Positions 22,781 to 36,200 of a stretch of 64,000 nucleotides of DNA are shown here, piece by piece. Source of the DNA: Nymphaea colorata. Its lineage: Eukaryota; Streptophyta; Magnoliopsida; Nymphaeales; Nymphaeaceae. The stretch covers positions 3,470,001 to 3,534,000 of the forward strand of contig NC_045148.1 in assembly GCF_008831285.2 (NCBI RefSeq). The letters are read 5' to 3'. The first letter of the stretch is position 1; every line of letters starts with the position of its first letter. The notes beneath the pieces were generated by a model that was not told the origin of the DNA, did not search any database, and saw nothing but the letters and a program-made list of their open reading frames with translations. The position numbers and the translations under genes are program-made.

Positions 22781-23480
22781 TCACTGACGCTAAAATAAGT
22801 GGACTAGGGGCTCTTTATCTTCTCTGCAGCTCGAGGTGCTAGCTCTTTTTACTGACACTGTTTGTAGATGTGCCATAAACAGTCTAAACAAATAAACTTT
22901 AGTGATGTTTTTCAGAATGTGTCAAAGGTTGTCCAAGCAGTAGTGTATATTCAGTAGCACTCTTTTAGAAGGCACATGGTCCGACAATTATTGGGTCTTC
23001 AGCGATGCTTTTTTTGAAAGCGTCACAGATGCACTAAGCGATATTGGTTCTTCAATGATGCTTTTCAAAAAGCATAACAAATACCCCAAGCAGTATTGGA
23101 TTTCAATGACACTTTTCTAAAAGCGCCACAGGTTCTCCTAACATATTAAACCTTTGGTATTTCTTCAAAAACAGTGGTGGAGACAAGTGTGGGCTGATGC
23201 AGGTAATTTCTTGCACCAGTCAACAAAAATTGCATTATTTACACGTGAAGACCTTAGTCATTTTTATTTATTTATTTATATATGATTGCTCCCTTCAAGT
23301 TTAAAATATATACCATAAGTACTCCTTAGCCAGAAATTTCTATCTCTGCCACCATCCAAAAAGCACAACGAATGTTCCAAACAGCATTGAGTCTTCAATG
23401 TTGCTTTCCCAAAGGCATCATATATACTCTGAGTAGTTTTGTGTCTTGAATGATTTTTCTCAAAAATCCCACATGCGGGT
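22781..23480. repeat. Degenerate ~70-bp tandem repeats
   Basis: Repeated phrases of the form TTCAATGATGCTTTTCAAAAAGC...ACAAATGCnCCAAGCAGTATTGGGTC recur roughly every 65-75 bp from about 22895 to 23460. A small MITE splits the array at 23172-23354. Such AAGCGTC/GATGCTTTT blocks are reminiscent of subterminal repeats of plant CACTA-type transposons, but neither CACTA ends nor a transposase were found. Confidence 0.5.
23172..23354. mobile_element. Small hAT-like MITE (183 bp)
   Basis: Starts CAGTGGTGGAGACAAG and ends with CTCTGCCACCA. Flanks TTCAAAAA (23164-23171) and TCCAAAAA (23355-23362) agree at 7 of 8. Same family type as 20823-20983. It sits inside the 70-bp repeat array and so is younger than it. 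Confidence 0.6.
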
Positions 23481-25090
23481 TTTCTCTTTGGTTTCCATAA
23501 ACATAGTATTAGTGACTCAAAGTATCACGTCAGCAAAAAACTAGTCATTTCCTCAAAATTTTTTAAGTATTTTAGCAACCATAGTCATCTGTGAAATGTT
23601 GTGTTAGAGAAGGTCATTTCTCACATTTAGAAAGGGCAACACACTCCCCTCTTGCTACTCTCGTTTTCTCCCTTTCACCTTCTCCCTTATGTTCCGGGCT
23701 TTCCCAAACTCACACATGTATATAGGTATGTATATAGGTGTTCAATGCTGCTATATGCCGGATGTTGCTTGTTGGTTAAAATTTTATATTTATTATTAAA
23801 AAATAACTAAATTGATATTAGCAACAGTATGTATGTAGTGCAGTGGTAGTTTATTATATCTTTAGCAACGATTTAGAAACGATTTATGATTTTTTAGTGA
23901 TGAAGTTCTAAGTTCCAATGGTTTAGCAACTATCCAACATACGAAAACGTTGATAAATGTACCACTAAAAAATTCTAGATCATTAGTCACACTATCTGTT
24001 GCATCATTGAAGGCCAATAGACGTTTCAGTAACACAATAGGTTGCATTATTGTTGTTTTAGCCCGTTACTTTTTGGCGGTTCTGGCCTACTTTTCACAAC
24101 GTTCTTTCATAGTACTTTTTTTTATGCAATCTTAATGTTAGGGTGCCTCTTCACTAGCGTGTGTGCATGTGGGCATTAAAATTATTAGTGGTACGACCTT
24201 TAGTAAACTTTTATTGATGTTTTTTATCATCAGTAAATGTAGGAATTTTGTGAATCAGATTTAGCTTGATGGGGACTTTTTACTAAACACTAATAAATAG
24301 ACTTGCAATCATATCATATGAATAATTATATATATATATATATATATCTCCCTGGCTGGGCATCAGGCTGGCCCACAGCCTGTGCCCATGCTAGGCTTGG
24401 CCTGATCTGACTGTAACAAAAATAATATAATATGTAAATTTAATAAATATAATATCTATAGAGTCGCTGAATGTTGACTCTAGCTTATACTCACATTCAG
24501 AAACATCAAATCTGAACCGCCTGATTTTAATTAAACGGTCCAGATCATCCTCCCTCTCTATCTCTCTCCTTGGCGATAAAAAAAAAAATACAAACCGTTG
24601 ATTTCACAAGATGAAGGGTTTTATTTTAACGTGTATATATATATATATATATATATATATGTAGAGAGAGAGAGAAAGAGAGAGAGAGCAAATGGGTGAC
24701 TTGGCTGACTATTAGCTGAGGATCTGACTTATTGTGTATTCCATTGTCACGGTGTTAACGCTAAGATGCCTTGACATGAATCACATGATCCCGAGCTATT
24801 ACACTAAGGATTTGCTTTGATTATGCAAACTGATTCAGGTGATCTTCATGCGTTGCATCGCAGGTTGCAAGAGCCTCACACACTCATCGGGCATGTAGAA
24901 TTTGTTGTCATGTTCATCGGGCATGTAGAATTTGTTGTCATGTGGAAAGACTTGGTTATAAAAACCATCTAACAACATAACATGTTGTTGCTACTGAGTG
25001 TTGCGACTGGAGGACCGGAGGGAGCTATGAGGAGGGTTAGAGGAATCTGACAGGTATAACAAAACTATCGTGCAATGAATGATGTGGTAG
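23481..25090. other. Intergenic, repeats only
   Basis: Further decayed repeat material. A GGCTGGGCATCAGGCTGGCCC fragment at 24352-24410 looks like one arm of a GGGC-rich MITE. 24633-24690 is (AT)n then (GA)n. 24884-24943 is a perfect 30-bp direct duplication starting TCATCGGGCATG. No gene. Confidence 0.5.
24884..24943. repeat. 30-bp direct duplication
   Basis: Two adjacent identical copies beginning TCATCGGGCATGTAGAATTT, starting at 24884 and 24914. Confidence 0.9.
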
Positions 25091-26600
25091 GTGGAGAGAA
25101 ATAAACAAGGGTCTAGCTACTCAAAGACAAAAAGGGAACAGTCTTGGGCAGAAATAGTCAGTGGAGCTGAGAAACCAAACTTGTCAAATATACCGGAAGC
25201 AGAGATTAGAGAGGAAGCAGGAGAGGCCGTGGTGAACTTGCATCCTTTTGGCGCTGCAAAATCTGATGCTGTGCTTCAGATTCTCAGTGGTGGTAAGTCT
25301 CTAAGAACAGGGGTTGATTTTGCTTTTGTCTTTCAATCCCTAAAACGACAGTGGACAAGCGTCTGAAACTCTTTGTTCTCTATAATCAGGAATGGACAAT
25401 TCGGGTGTGGGTAGAATTTGAGGAGGAGTTCAAATGGTGCTAAGGAGCTTGGAACGTAGGATCCAAAAAGCTAATAGCGAGCAGACGGACTCCAGGGTCT
25501 GAAATGAAGATAAAACAGAAGGAGCTAGTGACCATCTGGGTGCAGCTACCAGGTATGTCTCCTATAATATGGAATAACTATGTCTTCCGTGTCATAGCAC
25601 GAGTTCTGGGAAGGAGATACGTGAATGAAGAGTGAAGACCCCTGTACCAAGCAATGGGAGCACTTGGGATTCGCCCATATTGAGGTTGAAGTCCCCATCG
25701 GCTTTGTCCCCAAGGAACAGTGAAGCTCAACTTGGGCGACGCGACGGGAATGTTTTACACCAAGAGATTGTCTCCAAAACCAGAATGGTATGCTGCGTGA
25801 GATGTGCGGCAACGACTCACTTCATGGCTGCCTGTAAACGTGTGGTGGAGGGGGATGAAGGCATGGGCAAATGCAAGGCCCATGGAGTATGGTGAAGCTG
25901 GTGGAAAAGAAAGCAAGGATCAAGGAAAAGGGAAAGGTCCTAGTTCTGGCAGAGGGCACTCAACATGGACGGCAAAGGAGAAGCAGCATTTAGTGAGAGA
26001 GATGTAGGAGAATTCTGTGGAAAAGGGTAAGAATGGGTCTGCGGCTAGGAAAGGAGTTCAAGGGCCTGCTCACGTCATCGAGACCTCTACAGGCTTGAAA
26101 ACAAAGGAAAGGCGAATCAACTGGACCTGCAGCAAGAGATAATAGGGCAGGTTACCAGAGACCGATCAGGTACTCCCCCTTTGAACTTTACGGTTAATCC
26201 ATTTGCTTCCCTGTCTAGCTTACATGTATTTGAAGACTCAGATAAGCCTACTGCTGCTCTTTGTTTGCATCTAACAATGCTTGAGATAAATTAAAAGATA
26301 AGAGGGTTCCAAAGAAATTGGGAAAACAAGGCAAAAATCATGGTCAGAAGAGGGAAGGCAGGAGTCCAAAAAGGGGAGCTTGGGAGATAAAAAGAATACC
26401 AAACGCGGAGCAGGACCTCACTCGAAGAAATTCAGCAGCAATTCTTATTGTCAGAAGGGTGGACCTTAGCCGGAAAAAACGAAAGGGTAGAGGGAATGAT
26501 TTAGGAAAACATGACAAGGAACATGAGTTCTTCCCGGATAGGGATGATTCCCTGATATGGTGGCTAGTATGCAAAACATCCTCCGCACATTATAAGTAAT
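25091..26600 (+). pseudogene. LINE (L1-type) ORF1 relic
   Basis: The plus strand begins with KREQSWAEIVSG, the usual opening of plant LINE ORF1 proteins. After frameshifts, ELVTIWVQLPGMSPIIWNN followed by RVIARVLGR (about 25525-25615) matches the DUF4283 core (xxVWVRLPGLPxxxW...IAxxLG). Further on CCVRCAATTHFMAACK (about 25790-25840) is a decayed CX2CX4HX4C knuckle. A lysine/glycine-rich tail follows to about 26600. Several frameshifts and stops break it. No ORF2 (endonuclease or reverse transcriptase) follows, which is the reverse of the usual 5'-truncation of LINEs. It is dead; I am fairly sure of the family. Confidence 0.7.
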
Positions 26601-27952
26601 AATCAGTTTACTTTTGTTAAGCACAGGGTCATTCATGACCAAATTGCTCGGTAAAAAGATCGTTTCGACCTCGACGGGGTCTCCACAAACCCGTCCATTT
26701 CCCCCTTTCTCATCTTTCTCCTTTCTCTTCTGCTCAATCTCTTTCTCCCTCCACCTCGTTCTCATCACCCTTCCTCTTCACAGTCCATCCGCAATGGCGA
26801 AGCTATCCACCATCGATGACGTACAACGGTGAAGCTACCCATCATCACTGGTTGATGGTCACCGGCATTTCAACAAGAATGCACTCCAGTCGACAGATAA
26901 CAGGAGAACGGCAGCCAACAAAACCTCCTTCCTCTGGTAGAAATGAAAAAAGATTAGGTACATGAAAAAACACTGTTGCCCCCTGGTACCATGCGATGGC
27001 CCTTCCTCGGTGAGACCCCTTAGTTCGTCAAACATGGTCCAGATTTCAACAAGAATCATAGAGCAAGGTAATCCTTTCCACCACACCACACCACACCACC
27101 CCGCCCCCCCTCTTTCTCCGCCACTGCCTTCTTCTTCGTTTGCCCCACTACTCTATCCAATCTTCTTCTTATTTTGCCGATGTCTTCTCATTGTTGCCAT
27201 TAAAAGATCACAAAGAAGTCCACCTTTTTTAGTGGGTGTCTTTAACTTGGGAAGCATGATTCAAATTCCTTGCATTCAACCAGTAGTTGATGCGTAGTAC
27301 ACATAGTGCAAATATGTTTACAACATATGGTTTCCAATTCAGTTTCCAGCTGCTTTCGATTTGATGACATTCTGGTTGATGCTGTTTGTGGGATTCTAGG
27401 CTAGGATTCAGCATAGTGAAGCCTTGTTCTATGGATACTTGAAGCTCTGGACATAGCTTTTCTTAGTCTTATTGACTCTTTAACTACTGCTAATCTGTAG
27501 GAATGCATCCTAATCATTAGGAGGGGCAAATAATAATGTGTTTTTCAATATCGTCAAACCTAACAAACATAGATATGAGTGGCACATGGTAGATCTGTCT
27601 ACAAAGCGTTCCTAGATATTCCCATGGCATAACGTTCCCAATGTTAGTTTCGCCTCTCTATTTCTCTTCATCCCGTCCTCCATGTCATGATCGCTCAAAA
27701 AAATAATAAAAAATAAAAAGTGAAAAAAAAAAACACATTAAAAAAGAAAGAAAAGAAGATCAAATGAGGACCAGCCATCAAACGAGACGAGTTTGCTTTG
27801 ACAAATGAACTCACTTAATTAACGAGTTGAACTTGAACTGAGTAGGTTGGGCTTGGTCAAACTCGATTAAGCTCGTAGGAAAAATGTATATGATAGCTGC
27901 TTCACATTATAATCAGACATTATCTCTTCTTGTTCAAGCTTAGATTGAACAA
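26601..27952. other. Intergenic, pyrimidine-rich
   Basis: CT-rich and CCACACC-rich low-complexity stretches around 26690-26780 and 27080-27180; a GAGTTGAACTTGAACT-type relic at 27785-27880. The 111-residue frame 26962-27297 is low complexity and not supported. Confidence 0.45.
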
Positions 27953-28594
27953 GGTAGTGTTTGGTTGTCTCGGACGTAAGATCCAGGGCTGATTTTCATA
28001 TAATCGGATCTAAGATCCTTGGATCTTGAAATTTGTGGTATTGGAAAAACACGTTGGAGACTGTGTGGATCTCTCTTCTTTTTCCATTTTGCCTACGGGC
28101 GGCGAACCGTTTGCTTCTCTCTCTTCTTCCCTCTCTCTTCTTCCATTTTGCCTGGAGGAGGCAGGCAGAGGGTTTCACCATGGCAAAGGGTTTCTGCCTC
28201 TCTCTTCTTCCGTTTTGCCTACAGGCGGAGCCGCGCCAGTGAAAACCTTTTGCTCTTCCCCCCTTCCTCCTCCTCCGGTGTGTGTGTGTCTCGCTATATC
28301 AATGAAACCCTCTACTAGAGAATCTACGAAGAAAGCAGTAACATGTGCTCTCTCTCTCTCTCTCTCTCCGTTGGTCACGGCCGACGTCATCACTGTGTAG
28401 GCGAGAGACGGCCACGCCTCTCGAACCAATATTTCTCGTGTAGATCTGTGATCCGTGGAAGAGATCGGCCTCGGTTTTCAGTTTTCTTTTTTCCTTTTCT
28501 TTTTTTTTTGTGGATATGAAATTCAATGATTTCAAATTCCACGGTCAATGAAATGTGGGATTTCCCACAAAATCCAGCCTCGGATGTCGCACCC
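27953..28594. mobile_element. Possible PIF/Harbinger-like relic
   Basis: The left end GGTAGTGTTTGGTTGTC and the right side AAATCCAGCCTCGGATGTCGCACCC resemble the termini and the subterminal block (ATCCGAGGCTGGATTT) of the element at 32946. The right flank is TAA, the left AA only, so the target duplication is not convincing. The middle carries gene-like GC-rich CT microsatellite sequence (28060-28370). Frames in it are low complexity. Confidence 0.35.
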
Positions 28595-28946
28595 TAAAGG
28601 GATTTGTCCATCACTTAGAAAAGACCTAGACAACCAAGAAACTGGGCCAACTACTTGTGCTCTTCGCAACAGGTGTTTCGGCCAAACTCCAAAACATGAA
28701 CCACATCTAAGCACCGATCAATGGGAAGACTGCATTAGCACATTTCATGACGCTGAGACAAGTTCTTAACCCACTTGCACAGTAGGAAAATTTCTTTTGT
28801 AATTTGTCAGATTAGTGTTAAGCCATAAGCCAAAGTTCCTGACATGGTTTTAGTTTCATCCAAACGGTACCAAATGTCATTTGAGAACATGTCCAGTAGG
28901 AAAAGCCAGTTATTTGGGGCTTTTTCCATGTCTAACCCCCGCAACC

Positions 28947-29518
28947 TATGTCACCTGAATGCGGGGTGCGGGTGCCGGTGCGACACATCTCAAAAAAATT
29001 AGATGCGGCGGTGCGGTGAAGTTATTTTATTAATATTAATATTAATATTAAGATTATTATTATTATTAATTTTTCGTAGAAATTGAATAATACAATTAAA
29101 ATTATACATTTTTATGATAGTGGAAAAAAATCAAAAAAGAAATGTTTGAAAAAAAGGCAAACAGATCGTTTTATGAAAGCCACCATTCTTTAGTCCTGTA
29201 TCGTTTTTTTTTAAAGAGAAAAGAGAACATATAATATATCTATAGATGTATTAAATTAGATGCAACGGTCGACGGGGATTTGATTTTGTGGATTTTTAAT
29301 CTGGTTTTATCCCGAAATCAGATCCAGATCCAAACCATACACGCAGATGAACTTGGTTTGGATTTGGTTTCGACTCGAAACTTGATCCAACTCCCCTGGG
29401 TGCGGTTTGGGTGCGCCTCATCATCGGGTGCGGATTGGGTGCGCACCTGGAGCGCACCCGCACCCGCAACGCGTCGGTGTGGGTGCGAGCTCCTGGGAAA
29501 CACACCCAGGTGACATTG
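28947..29518. mobile_element. CTATGTCAC-family element (572 bp)
   Basis: Element taken from C at 28946 or T at 28947: left terminus CTATGTCACCTG, right terminus CAGGTGACATTG (11 of 12 matched), flanked by CCCGCAAC on both sides (8 bp; 9 if the next base is counted). Both subterminal regions are packed with GTGCGGGTGC-type words (28966-29020 and 29400-29490). AT-rich core with TTA/ATT runs. Non-coding. An 8-bp duplication points to hAT, though a 9-bp reading would suggest a MULE. Confidence 0.75.
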
Positions 29519-29715
29519 CCCGCAACCCTTTCTGGTTGAACTATACGATATGTCAACAGGAAAGGCAAGAAAATACATGCCACAGTAAGTGCTTGAAGAC
29601 AAAAAAATTGCCAAAGGCAGAATGCTTATAGTCTAACCAGGTACTTTTTACATCAAGGGAAAGTACAAGCATTGTCTATACATATATATACTTACATTGC
29701 TGACATATACACCTT

Positions 29716-29757
<42 letters not shown>

Positions 29758-29815
29758 GCAAGAAAGGAAAAGATCATTAAGGAAGAAGAAAGGACCGCTT
29801 GATAATTTACTGCCT
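29519..29815. other. 3' flank of the TLC gene, (GA)n tract
   Basis: 29717-29754 is an uninterrupted GA run followed by G6. This is probably the 3' UTR and downstream flank of the minus-strand gene ending at 29816. Confidence 0.5.
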
Positions 29816-32800
29816 TTTTGCTAGTGTCCTCTTCAGTCCTTTAATTATCTTTCTAAACCACATGAGATTCATGATGGCAAGGACGAAAGGGACAACAAGC
29901 ACCAGAAAGAAACCAAATGAAGAGATACCTTCCGCCTGTCAAGGAGGATAAGAATCTTAAATATGGTTCAGAAACAATAATATTAAGAGTAAAAATAACA
30001 ATTACATGAATAAAAAACAGAAATGATACCAAGACAAATATAAAGAGAATGATCATGGTTACATTTTCCAAATCTTTTTAGGTGTTAATACCTGATCATA
30101 GTGTAGATACATGTGGTGGTACATATAGACAAATAAAAGGATTCGAGCTACCTGCAAACAAATTATTATATATTGAGCATTTCACTGAAGGGGGAATAAT
30201 TAAATGATCTGCAGACAAGGTCAAATCAACAGATATAGCAGCCTCTTAATAGCTTAGTGTCACGAAGGTTCTAAATGAATCTAAAAAATATATTCTATCT
30301 TATTGGATCTTACCACCAGGAGTTAGACTGAGACATCTACATGTCTAGGTTTACATGATACACTTAATTATTCTCAGGTAACTAGATGGATGCAAAATGT
30401 TTGAACATGTAATGATAAAAAAACATATATAAAAGTTCACAGTTCATAAAAAAAAAAAAAAAAAAACAACAAGAACAACAACATCAGGATGCATACCTAT
30501 TACCTATTCTCCCCATCAAAATTTGCTGCTCATTATTGAGCATCTAATAAGGAAGCAGATGTCACAGTATCCTACAATGGTTGTTAGATCTAAGTCAAGA
30601 CATACACAGTCACACACACACAAGAGCATCTGTCTATCTGATTGCCACTTTGCTTTCAGATTGTTTTCTGATTTTGTTTTATAAGTTCAACATATGGATG
30701 CATTTGAAATGCCCAAAACTAAATGATTGGAAAAAAAAAAACACAGTATGTCGTGTGTTTTATTTCTTTTCCCTTTTTGGATCAGACTTCATCAGGGTTG
30801 AAAATCAATGTTCTTAAGCTTTGTAGGCCATAATCTCTAACTTACACAACCAAAAGATCATGCTTCTGGCATCTGCCCATCTGATTGCTGCCCTGCTTTT
30901 AGATTGTTTCCTGATTTTGTTTTATAAGCTCAACATATGGATGCATTTGAAATGCCCAAAACTAAATGATTGGGAAAAAAGCAGAAATGACTAATATGTG
31001 GATCAAACTTTATCAGGGTTGAAAATCAACGTTCCTAAGTTATGTAGGCCATTACACAAACAAAAGATCATGATTTTGTTACTCATATTAGAACATCCAA
31101 CCAGACCTGAATAGTTAGACTAAAAACAAACGACCAAATGGCCAGATTGTCACCAGAGCAGACAATTTTTGGATACCCAAATCTCTGCATGTATATATGA
31201 AAACTGGATGCTAACTTATTATACTTTCTTATGTCTCCTCAAGTTTTTTTTAGAGAGGCGTCTGAGCCATTCACATAGGAACCTTAAAAACAATGAAGAA
31301 GTGAGCATCCTCTCTCCCCCTTTCTAAGCCTACCCAACTACTTTATGACCTAGATTTCATTTTCTTCCTAGCAAACTTATGGTCATAGCAATGCAAGCTT
31401 GAGAGAGGGATAAGTAAATAAGTGCGTACATATGTGTGTGTGTGTGTGTGTGTTATTTTCATGTCTTTGTCTTTTCTTTTCTTTTTTTACTTTCTTTTTC
31501 ATTTTACTTTTATATTCTTTGTCGTGGTAAGAAATTAGACCTTGACCCAAATGGGAAGTGTCTTTGTGCATACATAAGAAGGCTATTGTGCCTTGAGTGT
31601 ATGTGATTGTCAACAAGCCTTGCACTGTGACCTGGTATTTGCCAATTTGGTCAACTAATCATGCTTATGATTTATATTGGTTATGTTCCATTTTTATCAT
31701 TTCACCTTTTTTTGAAATATGTTTAGAAATGGATGTTTTGGTTTTAGAATACTTAATAAATGCTTTCAAAACTATTGTATATTGTAACACAAATTATTAT
31801 CTAATAATACATATCGCAATAAACATATTATATTAAGCTCACTGTAACATAATATCTGTTGTAGCACACATAATAGCATGTTTATTGTCACATAGTTTCT
31901 CTCTCTATCCCTCTCTCTGTTCTGCAAATAAGAGGTTAAAAATTGCCATACCATCCATGTGAAGAACATCATGATTCCATTTAGAAGGTATAGCCTGGAC
32001 TTCTTCATACCTGCTGTGTCAAGATACCTTTACATAGGGAAATGCAAAGCCTTGTTAAGTAACAAAACAGAGAGAGCTTGCTTTATAGAGGTCTGCGTGA
32101 AATCTTTAAAATTACCATCTCAGGTTGACACAAGGAGTTGTCATTTCAGAGATAAGAACCATCAATGTATATATCTGGCCTTCCCCTGAAGACATAGAGT
32201 AAGCTACTGAAACCACAGAGAGCAAATGATGCACAACCTGCACATGCAATTTAACTTCTTAACAGACATTGATAAATTTGACAATTTTTTGACAGGACAA
32301 CTGTTCCCAAGAACTTCAACTCGTAGAGAAAGCAGAAATTTTTGTCCAGAAAGGAATTGATCCACAAGTATCATCAGAGACCCAAATATTTATTTTTCTT
32401 TCACGTTAATAACAGAAAAATGACCAAAGCCGGAAAGCACTCAGAATATGAACATGTCTCATGAACAGATTTAGGATTTGGTCAGAACTTGAAAGATATA
32501 TAGGATGCCAAGCTGAGCTGCCAAAACCTTTTCACATTGGGGATTTCAAGTTCAAGCAACAACTAGCAAAGGTAACAATTTCGTGAATAAGAATCCAGTG
32601 TCCATATTGTACGGACATGTGGAGGAAGGGCAGGTTCCAATCTACTTACATACTCCATTCCACCAAGAGAAGGATATGACCAAATTATCATTCCTAGGTC
32701 AGATATGAAGTAGCCAACTGATACCTGCAAACATAAAGGTCCCATAGTTACAAAAAGAAAATGAAGACAATTGCTAGCAGGAACCAAAGGAGAGGAAATT

Positions 32801-33189
32801 ATGTTTCCATGTTAAGACTTTCAGAATTTTTAAATTGTAGAATGATCACATCTAGTTACTGGAATCACTTACACTGCATGGGAATTGAGATTACATGGAG
32901 TGATGGAACCAGAATCAAACATTGTAAAGAATCTCGATTCCCTTAGGTGCATTTGATTGCCCTGGATCTCAGATCCGAGGCTGGATTTCAATGTGAAATC
33001 CATTGTTTTGGTAAACATCAGAATTCACAACCATGGATTTCAAATCTTCTATAGGGGAGGAATCCATGGTTTTGAGATCCGAAATCCGCCCCCTGCCCCC
33101 CCTCCAATCTTTCCCACAGATCATAGATCCGTGTGGGAAATGGATGCACCAAGCACCACTGGTTGGCAGGAACCAACCACTACCTCAAC

Positions 33190-33258
<69 letters not shown>

Positions 33259-36200
33259 GGCCATCATCATCGTGGTTGTTTGAGAGAGATATTCAGATGC
33301 TCACTATCGACAACCAGTTGAGATTGGTCCAAGAAAACAGCTAGATTTGAGAATCTTAAATCATGTCCAGATCTGAGATCTGGGGATATCAAACGCAACC
33401 TTATAAAATCTCAATTTCTACAACATAAGAGTCTAAATTTCCAGCCATGGGACTTCCAATTTGTTTAGGAATTGCTTTTCTCCTAACAGCAGTATCCCAA
33501 TTCCTTTGCAAGGTAATCCTCATTCTCAAGGTTCCCATGTTTAGGAATTTCAGTCCTCATGAGTCAAGGATCTAGGATGAGATATTTTCCCCTCCCATCT
33601 TGGTTCAGAGCTTTTGATAATGTAAAATAACTGTTACAGATTGAAGGAGACGAGAGAGAGATGTTGAGGAAAGGAGAGGATGAGAGAGAGAGAGAGAGAG
33701 AGAAAGAGGAGCCAAAGAGATTATCCATTAACGTAACCCTAATATCCTTTTAAAGAGATTAGGGCTGGCGGTACAAACTTTACAAAAACAGTCCAACTAC
33801 TATAAGAAAGTATTTAAAGACCTCCTCTCTAACTTTCTAATATTTCAAAAACACTCTTTAACACTCCCCTTCAAGCTGGAGCATATATATCAATCATGCT
33901 CAGCTTGTTACAACATCTCAGAAAATCGCCTATGGGAAGAGCCTTGGTGAGGATATCAGCTGTCTGATCTTCTGAGGAGACATGAATGGTGCTAACAATT
34001 CCTTCTTGAACTAGGTCCCGAACATAGTGGCAATCCACTTCAATGTGTTTCGTCCTCTCATGAAAGACAGGATTGGTAGCAATATAGGTCGCTGCCTTGT
34101 TGTCACAATACATCTTCATTGGGAGATTCACTGAAACACCCAACTCTAGAAGCAATGATCTGACCCATGACATTTCAGCCGCAGTTTGAGCCATAGCCCT
34201 ATATTCCGATTCAGCACTAGATCGAGCTACCACATTCTGTTTCTTACTCCTACAAGAAATAAGATTACCTCCCACAAAGACACAAAAACCTGTAGTAGAC
34301 TTCCTGTCATCTACAGATCCTGCATAATCAGCATCACTATACGCTTCGATGTCAACACCTTCTCTCTTTTTGAACCATAACCCCTTTTCCCGGGGCTGAT
34401 TTCAAGTATCTAACAATCATTAGAACAGCGTCCCAATGAACCTTCTGGGGTTTTTCCATGAACTGACTTAGCTTATTCACAGCAAAGCTAATGTCGGGGC
34501 GAGTGACAGTCAAATATAACAGTTTCCCTATCAGAAATCTGTAAGATCTAGAGTCAAAAGGCTCTAATTCATCATCATGTATATGAATGTGGGATTCATG
34601 AGAAGTGTGACAGGTTTAGCCCCCAATGAACCTGTTTCCTGCAGAAGATCAAGAGCATATTTTCTTTGAGACACTACAACTCCTTTACTACTACGAGCCA
34701 CCTCAATACCAAGAAAATAACGGAGTTGTCCACAGTCTTTTGTAACAAAGTGTTGTTGTAAAAACTCCTTTGTCCGAGCAATTTCTTGATTACTTTCTCC
34801 AATGAGAACAATATCATCCACGTATACAATCAATATCACTATACGAGATGTGCCTCACTTGATAAACAATGAGTGATCAAGCTGGGATCGTTGAAATCCA
34901 CACTTAGATAAAACCTAAGTTAGCTTATGGAACCATGCACGAGGACTCTGTTTAAGTCCATAAATAGCCTTCTTTAATTTGCATACCTTGGAACACTCCC
35001 CCTGTCGCTCAAAACCAGGTGGTTGCTGCATATAGACGGTTTCAGACAGGTCTCCATACAGAAAAACATTTTTCACATCCAACTGAAATAGAGGTCACTC
35101 TCGCTGGACAGCAAAAGATATAATCAGTCGAATAGTGCCCAACCGAGCCACGGGCGAAAAGGTCTCCAAGAAGTCAACGCCATAAGTCTGTGTATATCCT
35201 TTAGCAACAAGACGTGTCTTGAACCGTTCAACTGAACCATCAGAATGATACCTGATGGTGAACACCCATTTGGAGCCAACCACATCACAGTGCATCGGTG
35301 GATCCACCAAATCCCAAGTCTCCCGAGAGATAAGAGCATCCATTTCCTCCTGCATGGCTTGCCGCCACCTTGAATCTAACAAGGCTTGATGGTGAGAAGA
35401 CGGGATGATGTGGCTAGACAAAGCTCGATCAAACTGCACCAAACTTGTACTCAAATGGTCAGTAGAGACAGAATTAGAAATCGGATGTAGTGTGCACTAT
35501 CGCTTGCCCTTGCGAATAGCAATGGGGAGATCATCTGCAGTGTGATCATCATTTAAACCCGAGTCAGTCTTATCAGTGGAGCTTACCTCTTGAGAAGGTG
35601 CTGGTGGGCGGTTGAGAGAGGGACCCAGACGACGAGTGTAAACTAATGGAGGATCAAGGAAATGTTCACATGACATAGATTGAGATGGAGGGATCGACTC
35701 AAGTGACACTGGTGAAATAGGAAGAGGAACCGGTATAGGCATCTCAGACGAAGAAGGACTCGAAGGAGAAAAATAAGGATGTGATTCAAATAATGTAACA
35801 TCCGCACTGATAATCTCTTTCTTGGTCTGGGAATCAAAGCACTTATATCCTTTTTGATTGGCAGAGTATCCAATGAATACACATTTGATGGCTTGGGCAG
35901 AAAGTTTGTTTTTGTCTGGGCCTAGGATGTGTGCAAAGCAGGTGCATCCAAACACTTTGGGAGGTATATGAAATAATGGTCGATGTGGATATAAAAGTTG
36001 AATGGAAATACGTTTTTGGATGGCTGACGAGGGTAACCTATTAATGAGATAACATGCGGTAAGAATCGCATCACCCCAAAAATAGGCAGACATGTGTGAA
36101 TGCAACATGAGGGTATGGGTCACATTTAAGAGTTGTCGATGTTTACGTTCGGCAACACCATTTTGTTGGGACGTGTGAGGACAAGTATATTGAGGTCGAA

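Noticed and set aside
28026-28400. Overlapping serine/leucine-rich frames on both strands
   Set aside because: Low-complexity CT-rich sequence gives long frames in all phases.
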